A DNA stretch of 64,000 nucleotides from NCBI GenBank assembly GCA_973895155.1, contig OZ316899.1:10416001-10480000 (forward strand), given 5' to 3'. A model generated the notes under the pieces. The model made no database searches. It was not told the origin of the DNA and saw only the letters and a program-made list of their open reading frames with translations. A program made the position numbers and the translations under genes. This document shows positions 10,136 to 19,290 of this stretch, in pieces; position 1 is the stretch's first letter, and every line of letters begins with the position of its first letter. Origin of the DNA: Marsupella aquatica (lineage: Eukaryota > Marchantiophyta).

Positions 10136-12016
10136 CAATCATCGGCTATCTCTTCTACCCTACAAAGAGATATTAGGGATTTGGTGGAGAGTTGGGAACC
10201 ACAGCTTGGCCCTAAGTTAACAGGGGAGGAGAGACGTCGCATGCATCGATTCCTGAAGAGTTATTGGAATTGTTTTGCATTCAGCATGAAGAATTTGGGG
10301 ACATTGAAGGGCCCTGGTATTCAGATTGAATTGGCTAGTGATGCGCCAATCTTTCGTAGACCATACCGCTATAGTGACATGGAGAGAGCTCTGATTCAAA
10401 GCATAACTCAAGATTTGTTGGAGGCTGGATTGGTGGAGATTTCATATGGGGAGTATGCATCTGCCACAGTGATGCCAGCCAAGAAGGATGTGCATGGCAA
10501 TTACACAGATAGGCGCATGTGTGGTGATTACAGACCTATTAATCGCCAGACAAAATCTGATCGATATGCCATGCCCACACCTGAGGAGATCTTTGATGCT
10601 GTGGGGCATGCAAAGGTTTTGAGTTCATTGGATCTGAGGGCAGGATACCATCAGCTTCCAATTAGGCATGCTGACAGGTCCAAGACAGCATTCTGGGGGA
10701 TTGATTCTTATGGCAAAGATCGTTTGTATCAATGGTTATTCTTACCATTTGGGTTGAAGAATGCACCAGTTGAGTTCCAGAGAGTCATGGATCGAATCCT
10801 TGCAGGTTTGGATTTTGTCAGATCTTATATTGATGATATTTTGGTCTATTCTTCTACTGTGGAAGAACATCAGCAGCACTTGCAGATTGTGTTGGAGAGA
10901 TTGAGAGCACATGGGTTGAAGCTCCATCCTGGCAAGTGTAAGTTCTTCCAAGACCAGATTGAGTATTTGGGCCACACTATATACCCAGGGGGATTGGGTG
11001 TACAGCAGACTAAAGTGGAGGCCATTACACAGATTCCTCATCCTACTGATGTGAGCAGAGTTCGTGCATTCTTGGGATTGGCGAGCTACTATAGGAGGTA
11101 TGTTAAAGGATTTAGCCAGCTTGCTAAACCTTTAACAATACTCACTAAGTTGGATCAGAAATGGACTTGGGGTGATGACCAAGAGCATGCCTTTCAGGAG
11201 TTGAAGCAAAGGTTGGCATCATCCCCTATTTTGAGAAGACCCATTTCAGGCAGACCATTTCAGCTACACACTGATTGGAGTGGAGTAGGACTTGGAGCAG
11301 TGCTGACTCAGAAGGATGATGAGGGGAATGAGTTTGTTGTGGCTTATGCCAGTAGATCAAACAATGCAGCAGAGGCTAAGTATAGCTCTTATGAGGGAGA
11401 GTGTTTGGCAGCAGTGTGGGCTGTTGCACACTTTCGTTGCTACTTGTTTGATAACCCCTTTACCTTGATCACTGATCATCAGCCTCTTAAGTGGTTAATG
11501 GAGTCTGACAAGCTTACAGGGAAGCTTGCACGATGGGCATTGTTGTTACAGGAGTATGATTTCCAGGTGGTGCATAGGCCTGGAAAAGTGAACTTGGATG
11601 CAGATGGATTAAGCCGCAATCCATGTACCAGTCAGCAAGATGAGACTGGATCTAGATGGCATGATGAGTCAGATAAGGAGATGGTGCCAGGATGGCATGC
11701 ATCTGCCTTTCTTTGTTGGGTGCCAACATACAGTGGATTTGTGGACTCTACCTCATTGGATGGAGTGGATGATGAGTCTTCAGATGTGGATGTTGGTGAG
11801 GTAACTTCTGGACAACAAGATATTCACAATGATGTGAGAGTGTTGGAATATCTGCGCAGTGGTTCTATTGTTGACAGTGTTGATGCCAAGGAACGTGACA
11901 GGGTTCTACAGAGAGCCAAGAGATTTCGATGGGAGGGAAACCATCTTTTGAGAGTACTGCATGATGGTAGGATGTTGGTGGTACCAAAACCATCACAACG
12001 AGTACATTTGGTGTGA
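10136..12016 (+). CDS. pol: reverse transcriptase and RNase H of the DNMT-Gypsy
   Basis: A stop-free frame of about 626 codons. RT motifs of the Ty3/Gypsy type: MCGDYRPINRQT, SSLDLRAGYHQLPI, FLPFGLKNAPVEFQRVMD and the catalytic YIDDILVYS near 10827-10850. Then come the thumb (GKCKFFQDQIEYLGH) and connection (RAFLGLASYYRRYVKGFS). RNase H follows with LHTDWSGVGLGAVL, YSSYEGECLAAVWA and TDHQPLKWLM, ending DADGLSRNP near 11620. It copies the element RNA into DNA and removes the RNA strand. TGA at 12014-12016 separates it from the integrase in the same frame, a likely CGA-to-TGA change since the next residues complete the integrase zinc finger. The frame opens after TAG at 10133, so no independent start is implied. 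Confidence 0.92.
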   Translation, partial: QSSAISSTLQRDIRDLVESWEPQLGPKLTGEERRRMHRFLKSYWNCFAFSMKNLGTLKGPGIQIELASDAPIFRRPYRYSDMERALIQSITQDLLEAGLVEISYGEYASATVMPAKKDVHGNYTDRRMCGDYRPINRQTKSDRYAMPTPEEIFDAVGHAKVLSSLDLRAGYHQLPIRHADRSKTAFWGIDSYGKDRLYQWLFLPFGLKNAPVEFQRVMDRILAGLDFVRSYIDDILVYSSTVEEHQQHLQIVLERLRAHGLKLHPGKCKFFQDQIEYLGHTIYPGGLGVQQTKVEAITQIPHPTDVSRVRAFLGLASYYRRYVKGFSQLAKPLTILTKLDQKWTWGDDQEHAFQELKQRLASSPILRRPISGRPFQLHTDWSGVGLGAVLTQKDDEGNEFVVAYASRSNNAAEAKYSSYEGECLAAVWAVAHFRCYLFDNPFTLITDHQPLKWLMESDKLTGKLARWALLLQEYDFQVVHRPGKVNLDADGLSRNPCTSQQDETGSRWHDESDKEMVPGWHASAFLCWVPTYSGFVDSTSLDGVDDESSDVDVGEVTSGQQDIHNDVRVLEYLRSGSIVDSVDAKERDRVLQRAKRFRWEGNHLLRVLHDGRMLVVPKPSQRVHLV

Positions 12017-13261
12017 CATGCGCACGAGGAGTTGGGTCACTTTGGTGTGAAGCGCACTTACAGCTTGCTGCAGACACAGTATTGGTGGCGTGGTATGCAC
12101 ACTCATGTCCAACAGTTGATAGCTAAGTGTGTGGTATGTGATAGAGTGAGAGCATCATTTAATGCTCCCACTCCCCAGTTGCACCCGTTGCCGATCATGG
12201 GTTTGGGATATCGTTGGAGTTTGGATTTTGCTGGTCCATTACCTCTTACCCAACGTCATAATCAGTATGTTTTGGTCATGGTGGAGCACTTCTCCAAGTG
12301 GATTGAGCTAGTGGTGTTGCCAGATAAAGCCAGTGGAGGAGTTGCTGCTACATTTTTGGATCGTGTACTCAGTCATTTTGGAGCACCAGCTGAGGTGTTG
12401 ACTGATCAGGGAACTGAGTTCCGTGGAGAGTTTGAGAGTTTGTGTGAACAAGCTCTGATTGATCATCGTACTACCTCTCGTGATCATCCTGAGGCAGATG
12501 GATTAGCTGAGAGAGTTGTGCAAACTGTGAAGAGAGGATTGCGTAAGTATGGCTTGCAGGTTGGTCATCTGGGAGATTGGGATCTCCAGCTACCTTGGTT
12601 AGCTATGGGCTACCGTTTCAGTCGGCAAGCATCACTTGCATCCTTCTCACCTTACTTTTTGCTCTATGGTAGAGAGCCAGATTTGCCAACAGCTATTCGT
12701 CGTGATGCTGCATCAGTTGTGAACTTAGATGATCCTGATGTTTGGGTCAAGGTGTGTTCAGAGAGAGCACGGGTATTTCAGCGAGTGATGCCCATGGCTT
12801 TTGACAACCTTGCCATTGCCCAACATCGTGATACTTTGAGGTATGCCACTATTCGTGGAGGAGGTTACCGTGCAAGCATTCGACGATTTCATCCTGGTGA
12901 TTATGTTTATTTGCAGCAGACAGCACCCACCACACTTGATGTGACCGCAGGCCGGACAATCTTATGTGTGCGTGAAGTGTTGCCTTCTGGTGTCCTGATG
13001 TTGGAGGGACGCGATGGTATGGTTTGGAAGGATCATGTGCGCAACTGTGCACCATGTCACCTTCCCAACATTGATGGTACAGTAGATCCAAGCTTGGCAC
13101 ATGTTCATGCTGGCTTGAAATGTATGTTGTGTGGATCTGCTCAGGGAGCAGCTACTATGTTGATTTGTGATCAGTGTTCTAGAGGATGGCACATGTCATG
13201 TTTGACACCACCATTGCAGGTGATTCCTAGTGGATCATGGTTGTGTCCTCAGTGTCGGTGA
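12017..13261 (+). CDS. int: DDE integrase with a C-terminal PHD finger
   Basis: Open for 414 codons. The N-terminal HHCC zinc finger runs from HAHEELGHFG to CVVCDRV (12017-12150). The catalytic core has Asp in SLDFAGPLP (about 12222), Asp in LTDQGTEF (about 12400) and Glu in DGLAERVVQ (about 12512), the D-D-E set that joins retroelement DNA to the target. A C-terminal segment has RRFHPGDYVYLQQ (about 12880). After a spacer, 13110-13258 encodes a PHD finger with CMLC, CDQC, HMSC and CPQC, the C4-H-C3 order and spacing, and the Trp two residues before the last Cys pair. PHD fingers commonly read histone H3 tails, so it may steer integration, the job a chromodomain does in chromoviruses. TGA at 13259 is probably the natural end. 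Confidence 0.9.
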   Translation, partial: HAHEELGHFGVKRTYSLLQTQYWWRGMHTHVQQLIAKCVVCDRVRASFNAPTPQLHPLPIMGLGYRWSLDFAGPLPLTQRHNQYVLVMVEHFSKWIELVVLPDKASGGVAATFLDRVLSHFGAPAEVLTDQGTEFRGEFESLCEQALIDHRTTSRDHPEADGLAERVVQTVKRGLRKYGLQVGHLGDWDLQLPWLAMGYRFSRQASLASFSPYFLLYGREPDLPTAIRRDAASVVNLDDPDVWVKVCSERARVFQRVMPMAFDNLAIAQHRDTLRYATIRGGGYRASIRRFHPGDYVYLQQTAPTTLDVTAGRTILCVREVLPSGVLMLEGRDGMVWKDHVRNCAPCHLPNIDGTVDPSLAHVHAGLKCMLCGSAQGAATMLICDQCSRGWHMSCLTPPLQVIPSGSWLCPQCR

Positions 13262-13422
13262 AGCCGACTAGTTATCATTTGTGTTCTCTTGGCAGATATG
13301 GATTGCAGGTAGGTGATCGATGGGGCTCACTTGCACCCGGCCTCCTGATCTTCACACCTAAAAAGGTGTATATCAACCTTGTAGAACTCATGGCTAGCTA
13401 GAGTTAAGGGACCTTACTCCCA

Positions 13423-13436
13423 GCTAGGGGGGCGAT
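13423..13436 (+). promoter_or_regulatory. candidate polypurine tract before B1
   Basis: A GCTAGGGGGGCGA run ends right at the start of repeat B1 (TGTGGG at 13437). Retroelements prime plus-strand DNA at such a tract immediately upstream of the 3' repeat. Its position says the repeat block replicated by RT starts with B, not with A. Confidence 0.55.
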
Positions 13437-13572
13437 TGTGGGTTTTGGACATGTGTGGACATGAGTTCCACTTGTATTCCATTCTCTTGTGTTTGTGATG
13501 TGGCAGTGTGACTATGTCTGGATGTATGTGACAAGCGATGTATGTTGTGTAGCGATGTGTATGCGCACGACA
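13437..13572 (+). repeat. split direct repeat B1
   Basis: 136 bp from TGTGGGTTTTGG to CGCACGACA. By eye it is identical to B2 (13904-14039). It is separated from A2 by only GC (13573-13574). No copy of B occurs at the left end of the element. Confidence 0.85.
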
Positions 13573-13574
13573 GC

Positions 13575-13902
13575 TGTCACACCATTCTAGGTAGTGTTAG
13601 AGTGTATCGTACTATCTAGATCCGTATGTTTGGTATGTGTGCTATATGAGCCGATAAGGTTCCGTCAGGTTTGTGTGAGAGGGTACTTCTCACTTGTGAG
13701 GCATTGAAAGGTCATCTTTCAATGTTGAGCCTTGGAGAGAGAGGAGCTTGAGTGGCTATGGTGGCTGTGAGCTCCGCTTGTGTAACGTGGATTCCTTGAG
13801 TAGTGCAAGGTGCGTTGGCTTGACATACGTGTGTGATCGGATCGGTGCAGGATCGATGGGGTATTGTTGACCGGGATCGTTGTGCCGATTGTATTGAGAT
13901 TA
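13575..13902 (+). repeat. split direct repeat A2
   Basis: 328 bp beginning TGTCACACC. It is the partner of A1 (4390-4717), with six substitutions and no indel by eye. It is directly followed by B2, with one extra T at 13903. Confidence 0.85.
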
Positions 13903-13903
13903 T

Positions 13904-14039
13904 TGTGGGTTTTGGACATGTGTGGACATGAGTTCCACTTGTATTCCATTCTCTTGTGTTTGTGATGTGGCAGTGTGACTATGTCTGGATGTATGTGACA
14001 AGCGATGTATGTTGTGTAGCGATGTGTATGCGCACGACA
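13904..14039 (+). repeat. split direct repeat B2 (right end of the DNMT-Gypsy)
   Basis: 136 bp, identical by eye to B1, ending CGCACGACA. It is followed by ATTC (14040-14043), the same four bases that precede A1. Confidence 0.85.
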
Positions 14040-14043
14040 ATTC

Positions 14044-15007
14044 GCAAATTATGCCAAGCATCGCCCATCGGAAATACAAGAGCGTCAACAAAAATATCTT
14101 TGCAAAAGTGTTAAATATGTTGTAGTGCTTCCTTGGGAGACTGAACGCGGCTTGGCTGCTATTCGACGGGATTTGGCAAGCGGGCAAGTTAACACCTGCA
14201 AACCTCGAGAATCCATGGTGCCCCCAGACCCATCTGAGCTCAAGAGGACGTAGCCCTCCTTGAGATCTTTCCAATGCACCCAAGAAGTCCTCCAACGGAC
14301 TTCCCGTTGGGAAGATATGGTCGTTTTTGTTTGGCGCTTTTCTTCAGTGTCGCGACCGCCACGGCTCACGACTTCGGCTCGCCCTTGGCCCCCAGGGAGA
14401 CACCACTCCCCTCATATATGCTTCTGGAGACCTGCCACCCCCGGACAAACTTTGGTCCCTAAACATTTGGCCTCCAACCCGGATCCTATCGCGCATACTG
14501 CGCGCGCCACCAACTGGCAATGTCCATAACTTTCTCGATAGGCGTCCACAAGCGGAGTGCCTTAGCCCGTTGTGATCAGGCCAACCCAGTGTTTATGCTT
14601 AGGCCCTCAGGTCTCATCGCCGCTCAGGGTCCCCGATTGGTCAAACCCGGATCGAGCCGTAACTCACACCCCAAGCGTTCGTTGCCCATGGCGTCAACTC
14701 GATTGGCCTTGGGCCCAAGAGGAGCCCACACTCAAGCCCTCAGAACTCAAAGTCCGTCCAAATTCCCTGATGGTCGACCTTAAGTTTGGCCCCTTTTCCC
14801 TTGACTCGACCAGCTCTCATCTAGCCTAAGTCCTTAGTGTGTGTCACCAGCTTGACTTCTTGCCTTTGCTAGTGCCACGTGTATTGCCCACAAGTCTCCC
14901 CATGCTAAGTCCTCCCCGGATGGCCTATCCGGGCCTGGACCATAAGGAAGCTCGGCGTCAAAATCAACAACGCCGGAGCTAAGTGTTAAGGTAGTCAAGT
15001 TCCGTGA
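14044..15007. other. interval without recognised gene
   Basis: Continues the pre-insertion flank (the GCAAA-rich style of 3970-4385), then becomes GC-richer at about 14300-14950. Overlapping short ORFs in several frames show no motif I recognise. Nothing further is supported. Confidence 0.4.
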
Positions 15008-15008
15008 C

Positions 15009-16405
15009 TGTGTAGATGCAACCTTTGGTGCTCCTTGGCAAATCCAGAAGTCACAACTTTCTCATTCACCATATTGAGCACAATTATGCGCTCAAAAAGT
15101 GTAAAAACAATTGCCAATGTGGGATCTGCATCCCTAAGACAGTAGAGTGACACCTCTTACTCAGCGTCACAATTCTCTGTCCAAAATTTTATACCAAAAT
15201 TGGATTGCCTGGGCCTTTGTCACTCCCTTGGTGACAATGATCAATCTTCACACATGGGTGTATGCCTCACGTAGACTCTCTTCAGTCACGTTGAAAATCT
15301 GGGAAACCCTTCAACTGATTAGTCCACACACCTTGATAGTTTTGCTTCAATACTTCAAAGAACTCCACCACAAGATTAAATGTTGGCGCAACTCTCGGCC
15401 CTACCATAATTGCATCGGTAGGAGTAGCGTTGGATGCTAGTGGAGTGCTACTAGTGGATGGTGTGCCACTCTAATTAGTGCTGCTAGAAGAAGCAGCAGT
15501 TGTGGCAATGGGTTGGGCAACTGCAATAGTGCCATAGATGATGGACACATAATTAGGCGACCAATGTTGTCTTCATGCCTCAATCTCAACCAATTAAGAT
15601 TTTCAAAACTCATGGTAGTCATCCATGAATGGCCCCTCCAAATGCTGAAACAATCCCTTCCATGCCATGAAAGATGTGAACAATGTGGCATTATGCAATG
15701 TCTGCATATTGCACCACGTATCAAACTCCTGGATAAAATTATCCAAATCAATTGTGCCAACTGCACCAGAGTATCTTCTTGGGCCTTTTGTAGCCCCATA
15801 CATCTCTTCCATGTCCTACAACAAAGGTGCAATCACTCAGGGGGTTGACTATAAAAAATTTAGAAACCATGTGCAATCCAAAATAGGTATTTTTCATAGA
15901 AATTAGCTAAATTTTTAAAAAGCATAGAAAGCAAAAGAAGGTATTAGAAACCCATATTTGTAGAATATTCTCTAATATATACATTTTAAAAAGTAAAATA
16001 GGTCATTAATATCGAAACTAGAGAATATTTTTAGAATATTCCCGTTATAAAATAGGTGTGTTTATATTAGGCTAGGATCGCACGTGGTACACCAAAATAT
16101 ACACGAAGTTAATCCCCCGAGTGCAATCACTCAATGACAAGGAGAACTAGTTACAGAGTCCTCGTCAAAATCACTGTTTGAAGCTATGTTGTTGATTGCT
16201 ACCAATGTTGTTGGCCAAAATTGCACCCCACTTTGAGTGAAACCGGTCCGTCATCCATTGGGTAGCCCCGCAGTACCAAAAGAATCTGTGATGACCAATC
16301 ACAAAATTATAGCCATCAATCTAATCGATGTGCTAACCCTAATTGGGCAATTTGTCCTTGCTAGCACCACAAGCACTCACCATGGTGTGTTGGGCATCAC
16401 TCCAA
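15009..16405 (-). pseudogene. Gag remnant of the inverted DNMT-Gypsy copy
   Basis: The - strand frame 15812-15603 gives MEEMYGATKGPRRYSGAVG and IDLDNFIQEFDTWCNMQT, nearly the same as residues encoded around 6330-6450 of the full copy. Further matching text covers the linker and the end of the capsid (15010-15440), with frame breaks. The ATG plus GTGAGTGCTTGTG start context of the full copy is also present here, at about 16375-16391. It cannot make a full Gag. Confidence 0.7.
15840..16118. mobile_element. AT-rich MITE-like insertion
   Basis: About 280 bp starting GGGGGTTGACT and ending AGTTAATCCCCC, which are imperfect inverted ends. The 12-mer TGCAATCACTCA is found on both sides (15828-15839 and 16122-16133). 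The interval is absent from the corresponding Gag position of the full-length copy. It has no coding capacity, and is very AT-rich with internal TAGAATATTC-type hairpins. The class is uncertain. Confidence 0.55.
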
Positions 16406-18050
16406 CATCACCATGAGAGAAATATATAGCACATCTAGAGTGTCTGGTTGCAAACCCAAATCAATCCTATGGAATCAAGCGCCCACACAAAACTAACATG
16501 GCCCATAGACAAGAAGCATGTGTGGAGAGAATCCAACAACAAGAATGGATAAACAACAACTCTCCACACCAAGAGTGATCACAAATCGATCAAACAATGT
16601 TCATAATGTTCAATGTAGGACCTTCATAATAGGCCTCACGGATCCAATGTCAATTATCCAAGAATCCACCGCAAATGAGTTCAAATTGAGTATTTAAATG
16701 GATTTAGAAGTGCATAAAACCCCGAGGGCCTCATTTCTTGGACACCAAGCGTGGAAGGAAACATGTACAATATATGCACCACATAAGAACTAGCTACTTC
16801 AGTGCATGAGCAAAATAATAGCTTTGGGATAGGTGACCTCTCACTTGTCATTATGTACCAAATCTGACACACAAAACTGTCAACACTTGCAAATTCTCCT
16901 CATGTACCTAGCAAGTTGGCTTGTTGGCCCGCTCGACCCTGCTCCACCCTCACGCCCCTCATCCCAAATTGCCTCAAAGCCTTGAAACGCCTAGATGAGC
17001 CAAAGAGCAACGCTTTGCTACGCCAGGTTTGGCAACATTGGCCCTCGTTTCCTTCACGGAAATTGCAAATTGGCGTTCGACAACATTCAAACTTTGGGTT
17101 TGGCAGTAGTATCACGATTCGGCAACTTTGGCCCTTGTTTCCTTCACAAAAATTGCAGATCGGCTTTGGCCCCTTCACAAAACTTTGGGTGTGGCAGCAG
17201 CAACCAATTAAGCAACTTTGACCCTCATTTCCTTCATGGAAATGACAGTACGGCAACACGCAGCCAATTCCTTGTCAAAACAACAACATTCCGGTTTTGT
17301 TTCCTTCAAAAAATAGTTGCTGCTTCACCTATGCCTGACCAATGCCTCCCCGCAATCATGGCAGTAGTCGGCCATTGGATCTAAAGTCTCATAGATCAAC
17401 TTCCATTGTCCGCCATCTATTCAATGATTTGTAAACATTTGTGAAGTGCTTTTCTTCCTGAAAAAACAACATTCAAAGTCAGCTACTCATTCAACAACAA
17501 CATCATGTGCCCATGATCACCGACATCTTCATAGCACATCAAGTACCAGCAATTCCAACCAATCAACAATGCAAGCTACTATGAACCCCAACAAAACAAT
17601 CACCCGACACCAACAAGCAATTTGAGCTACCATGAATCGTTGAAAACTCAATCGATTGAACTTAATTATGTCGGTACAGTCCGCACGACATAATTCTTTC
17701 CCCTCACTTCTTTGAGGTAATCTCAATAGAATCAAACCATGATCAATGCCAATCAAACATCTGATCCCGTCCAAAATGATCACATACAGATATTGAGCCA
17801 AGCGCACCTCACACTTCAAGGAATCCTTGTTACGTACGCACGAAACTGGCCAGCCACACCATAGCCGCCAAAGCTCATGCTCAAAGGCTCAACATCAAAG
17901 AAGTGAGGCCTTTGAGCGACAACAAAGGGATAACTATCCCTAAAAATGTGAACTAAACCCTATCGGCTCATATAGCACACATACAAAACATATAAACCTA
18001 GAAAACATGATATACTCTAATGCTACCTAGAATGGTGTGACATTCCAAAA

Positions 18051-18402
18051 GGGTATGGCACGCGTGACAGTAAACAGGAAACAGGTTTATTGGTACCAGC
18101 AAAAAATTTCCTGTTACCAGCAAAAAGTTACTGTTACCAAGAAAAATAACCATGTCAAAATATTTTCTAAAAAGTCACATTTTCCAAAAAATAATTAAAT
18201 TACACATTTTTTGGCTAGCTTTGGGCGCTAGCATTACCAGCGTCGAGCGCTAGCAACAAAAATTAAATTTTTTGAAAAAAACCACTTTTTTTCTCAAAAA
18301 AAAAAGGTAAAAAAAATGTAAAAAAAATTATCACCCATTTTCCTGTTACAAGTTTCTGTTTTCTGTTACTGTTTGTTGTTTCCTATCGTTTGTAAATACC
18401 CC
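18051..18402. mobile_element. MULE-derived MITE
   Basis: 352 bp with ends GGGTATGG... and ...AAATACCCC, flanked by TTCCAAAA (18043-18050 and 18403-18410). Subterminal text such as GACAGTAAACAGGAAACAGG on the left and GTTACTGTTTGTTG on the right matches the ends of the large MULE at 40033-49849 (ACAGGAAACAGGTAACAG / TTACTGTTTCCTGG). The internal palindromic GCGCTAGC words at 18215-18255 also recur in that MULE. It is non-coding, probably a deletion derivative moved by the MULE enzyme. Confidence 0.7.
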
Positions 18403-19290
18403 TTCCAAAACTTGGATTGTATTTGCCAATAGAGTTTAGTGGCAGGGATGTTATTAGATCTATGTGTTGCCCTTAGCCTAGGGAAGGTCTCCTCGTAGAA
18501 ATGACATTCTACAAATCTTGCTTTAAAGACATCTGCTGTGGTTGGTTCCAAGTATCTGATGATAGAGTTGGAATGAAAGCCAATGTAGATGCCACTCTAC
18601 CTTGGGGTCCCATCTTGGTTTGCTTGGGGCCCATCATTGGCAGCAACACTTGGCAGCCAAACGTCCTCAGGTGGGATATGGTCGGGGGGTTCCCAAATGC
18701 GAGGTGGTGAGGTGAGTTGGAGTTAAAGGCTTATGGTCAGTAGTTGATCAGTGTGGTTGCATGGAGTATGGCGTGGCCTCATGCAGAGGTGGGAAGGTTT
18801 GCCTACATCAATAGGGGCCAGACTATGATTTGTAGCCCCTTTTGATGAGGGATTCAACAATCCCATTTTGGAAATGAACTTGAGCCACAGGGTATTGTAT
18901 CTCTATTCCCACCGACGGATAAAAGTCTTTGAAAGTTTTAGATGTAAACTCTCTGGCATTGTCAACTCAAAGGATTCTAATTGGAAAGTTGGGCTTTCAA
19001 CTTTAGTATGTGTGCGAGGATGCGGGGAAAATCCATGTTGTGTGTGGATAAGAGTGAGACTTGTGACCATTTCAAAGATGCACAAATCATGGCAAGGAAT
19101 AAACGGAAAGGGCCACTCTCAGGGTTAATTGGGTTGCATACATCAACATGAAGCCTTTCTAGGAAATTGGGTATCCTAGTTTCTATTGTGGGTGGTGATG
19201 GTCTTTGTCATCGGGGTGGAGCACAAGGAAGCAGCAAACCCAAGCCACGATTATGTATCCGAACCAGTCTTCTCCCTTGATGAGTGTTGT
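18403..19290 (-). pseudogene. Ty1/Copia integrase remnant
   Basis: A - strand fragment that parallels 22960-23720 of the intact copia. It contains EPTTADVFKARF and, in broken frames, the integrase region up to the catalytic core. Many indels and stops. Its right end continues the TTCCAAAA flank of the MITE, and the inverted Gypsy copy abuts it at 18042, so it was the receiving sequence for both. It is older than either, and clearly another, diverged copia family member rather than a duplicate of 20216-25902. Confidence 0.65.

Larger units (their letters stand above)
4390..14039 (+). mobile_element. Ty3/Gypsy-type retrotransposon with DNA methyltransferase, PHD finger and split direct repeats
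   Basis: A 9,650-bp insertion beginning TGTCACACC and ending GCGCACGACA, flanked on both sides by ATTC (4386-4389 and 14040-14043). Content in order: repeat A1 (4390-4717), leader, one long reading frame (Gag, aspartic protease, C5 DNA methyltransferase, RT/RNase H, DDE integrase, PHD finger), a purine-rich tract, then repeats B1, A2 and B2. The A pair is 328 bp each with six differences by eye; the B pair is 136 bp each and identical. An inverted relative (15008-18042) also starts exactly at TGTCACACC, so this left end is a family property, not a local truncation. The polyprotein frame carries nine premature stops, so this copy is probably not autonomous. A conventional Gypsy would have the same LTR at both ends; this one does not. 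Confidence 0.85.
15008..18042 (-). mobile_element. inverted, 3'-truncated second copy of the DNMT-Gypsy family
   Basis: Read on the minus strand it starts at 18042 with TGTCACACCATTC, like A1. It runs through an A-like repeat, then leader, and stops in Gag near the equivalent of 7140 in the full copy (matching text GTGTAGATGCAACC at 15010). It is diverged and has indels, so it is much older than the copy at 4390. The A-like repeat is again followed by leader, not by B. The methyltransferase, RT and integrase are absent. A MITE (15840-16118) sits in its Gag. Confidence 0.75.

Noticed and set aside
13437-14039. Ordinary 464-bp 3' LTR (A2+B2) preceded by a chance duplicate of B
   Set aside because: Then a matching A+B should start the element, but A1 is followed by leader, in both the full copy and the inverted one. 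The tract before B1 also speaks for B being inside the replicated repeat.
14260-14829. Overlapping ORFs in a GC-rich stretch
   Set aside because: Several frames are open at once, with Arg/Pro/Ser-rich, motif-free translations, as expected from GC-rich non-coding DNA.
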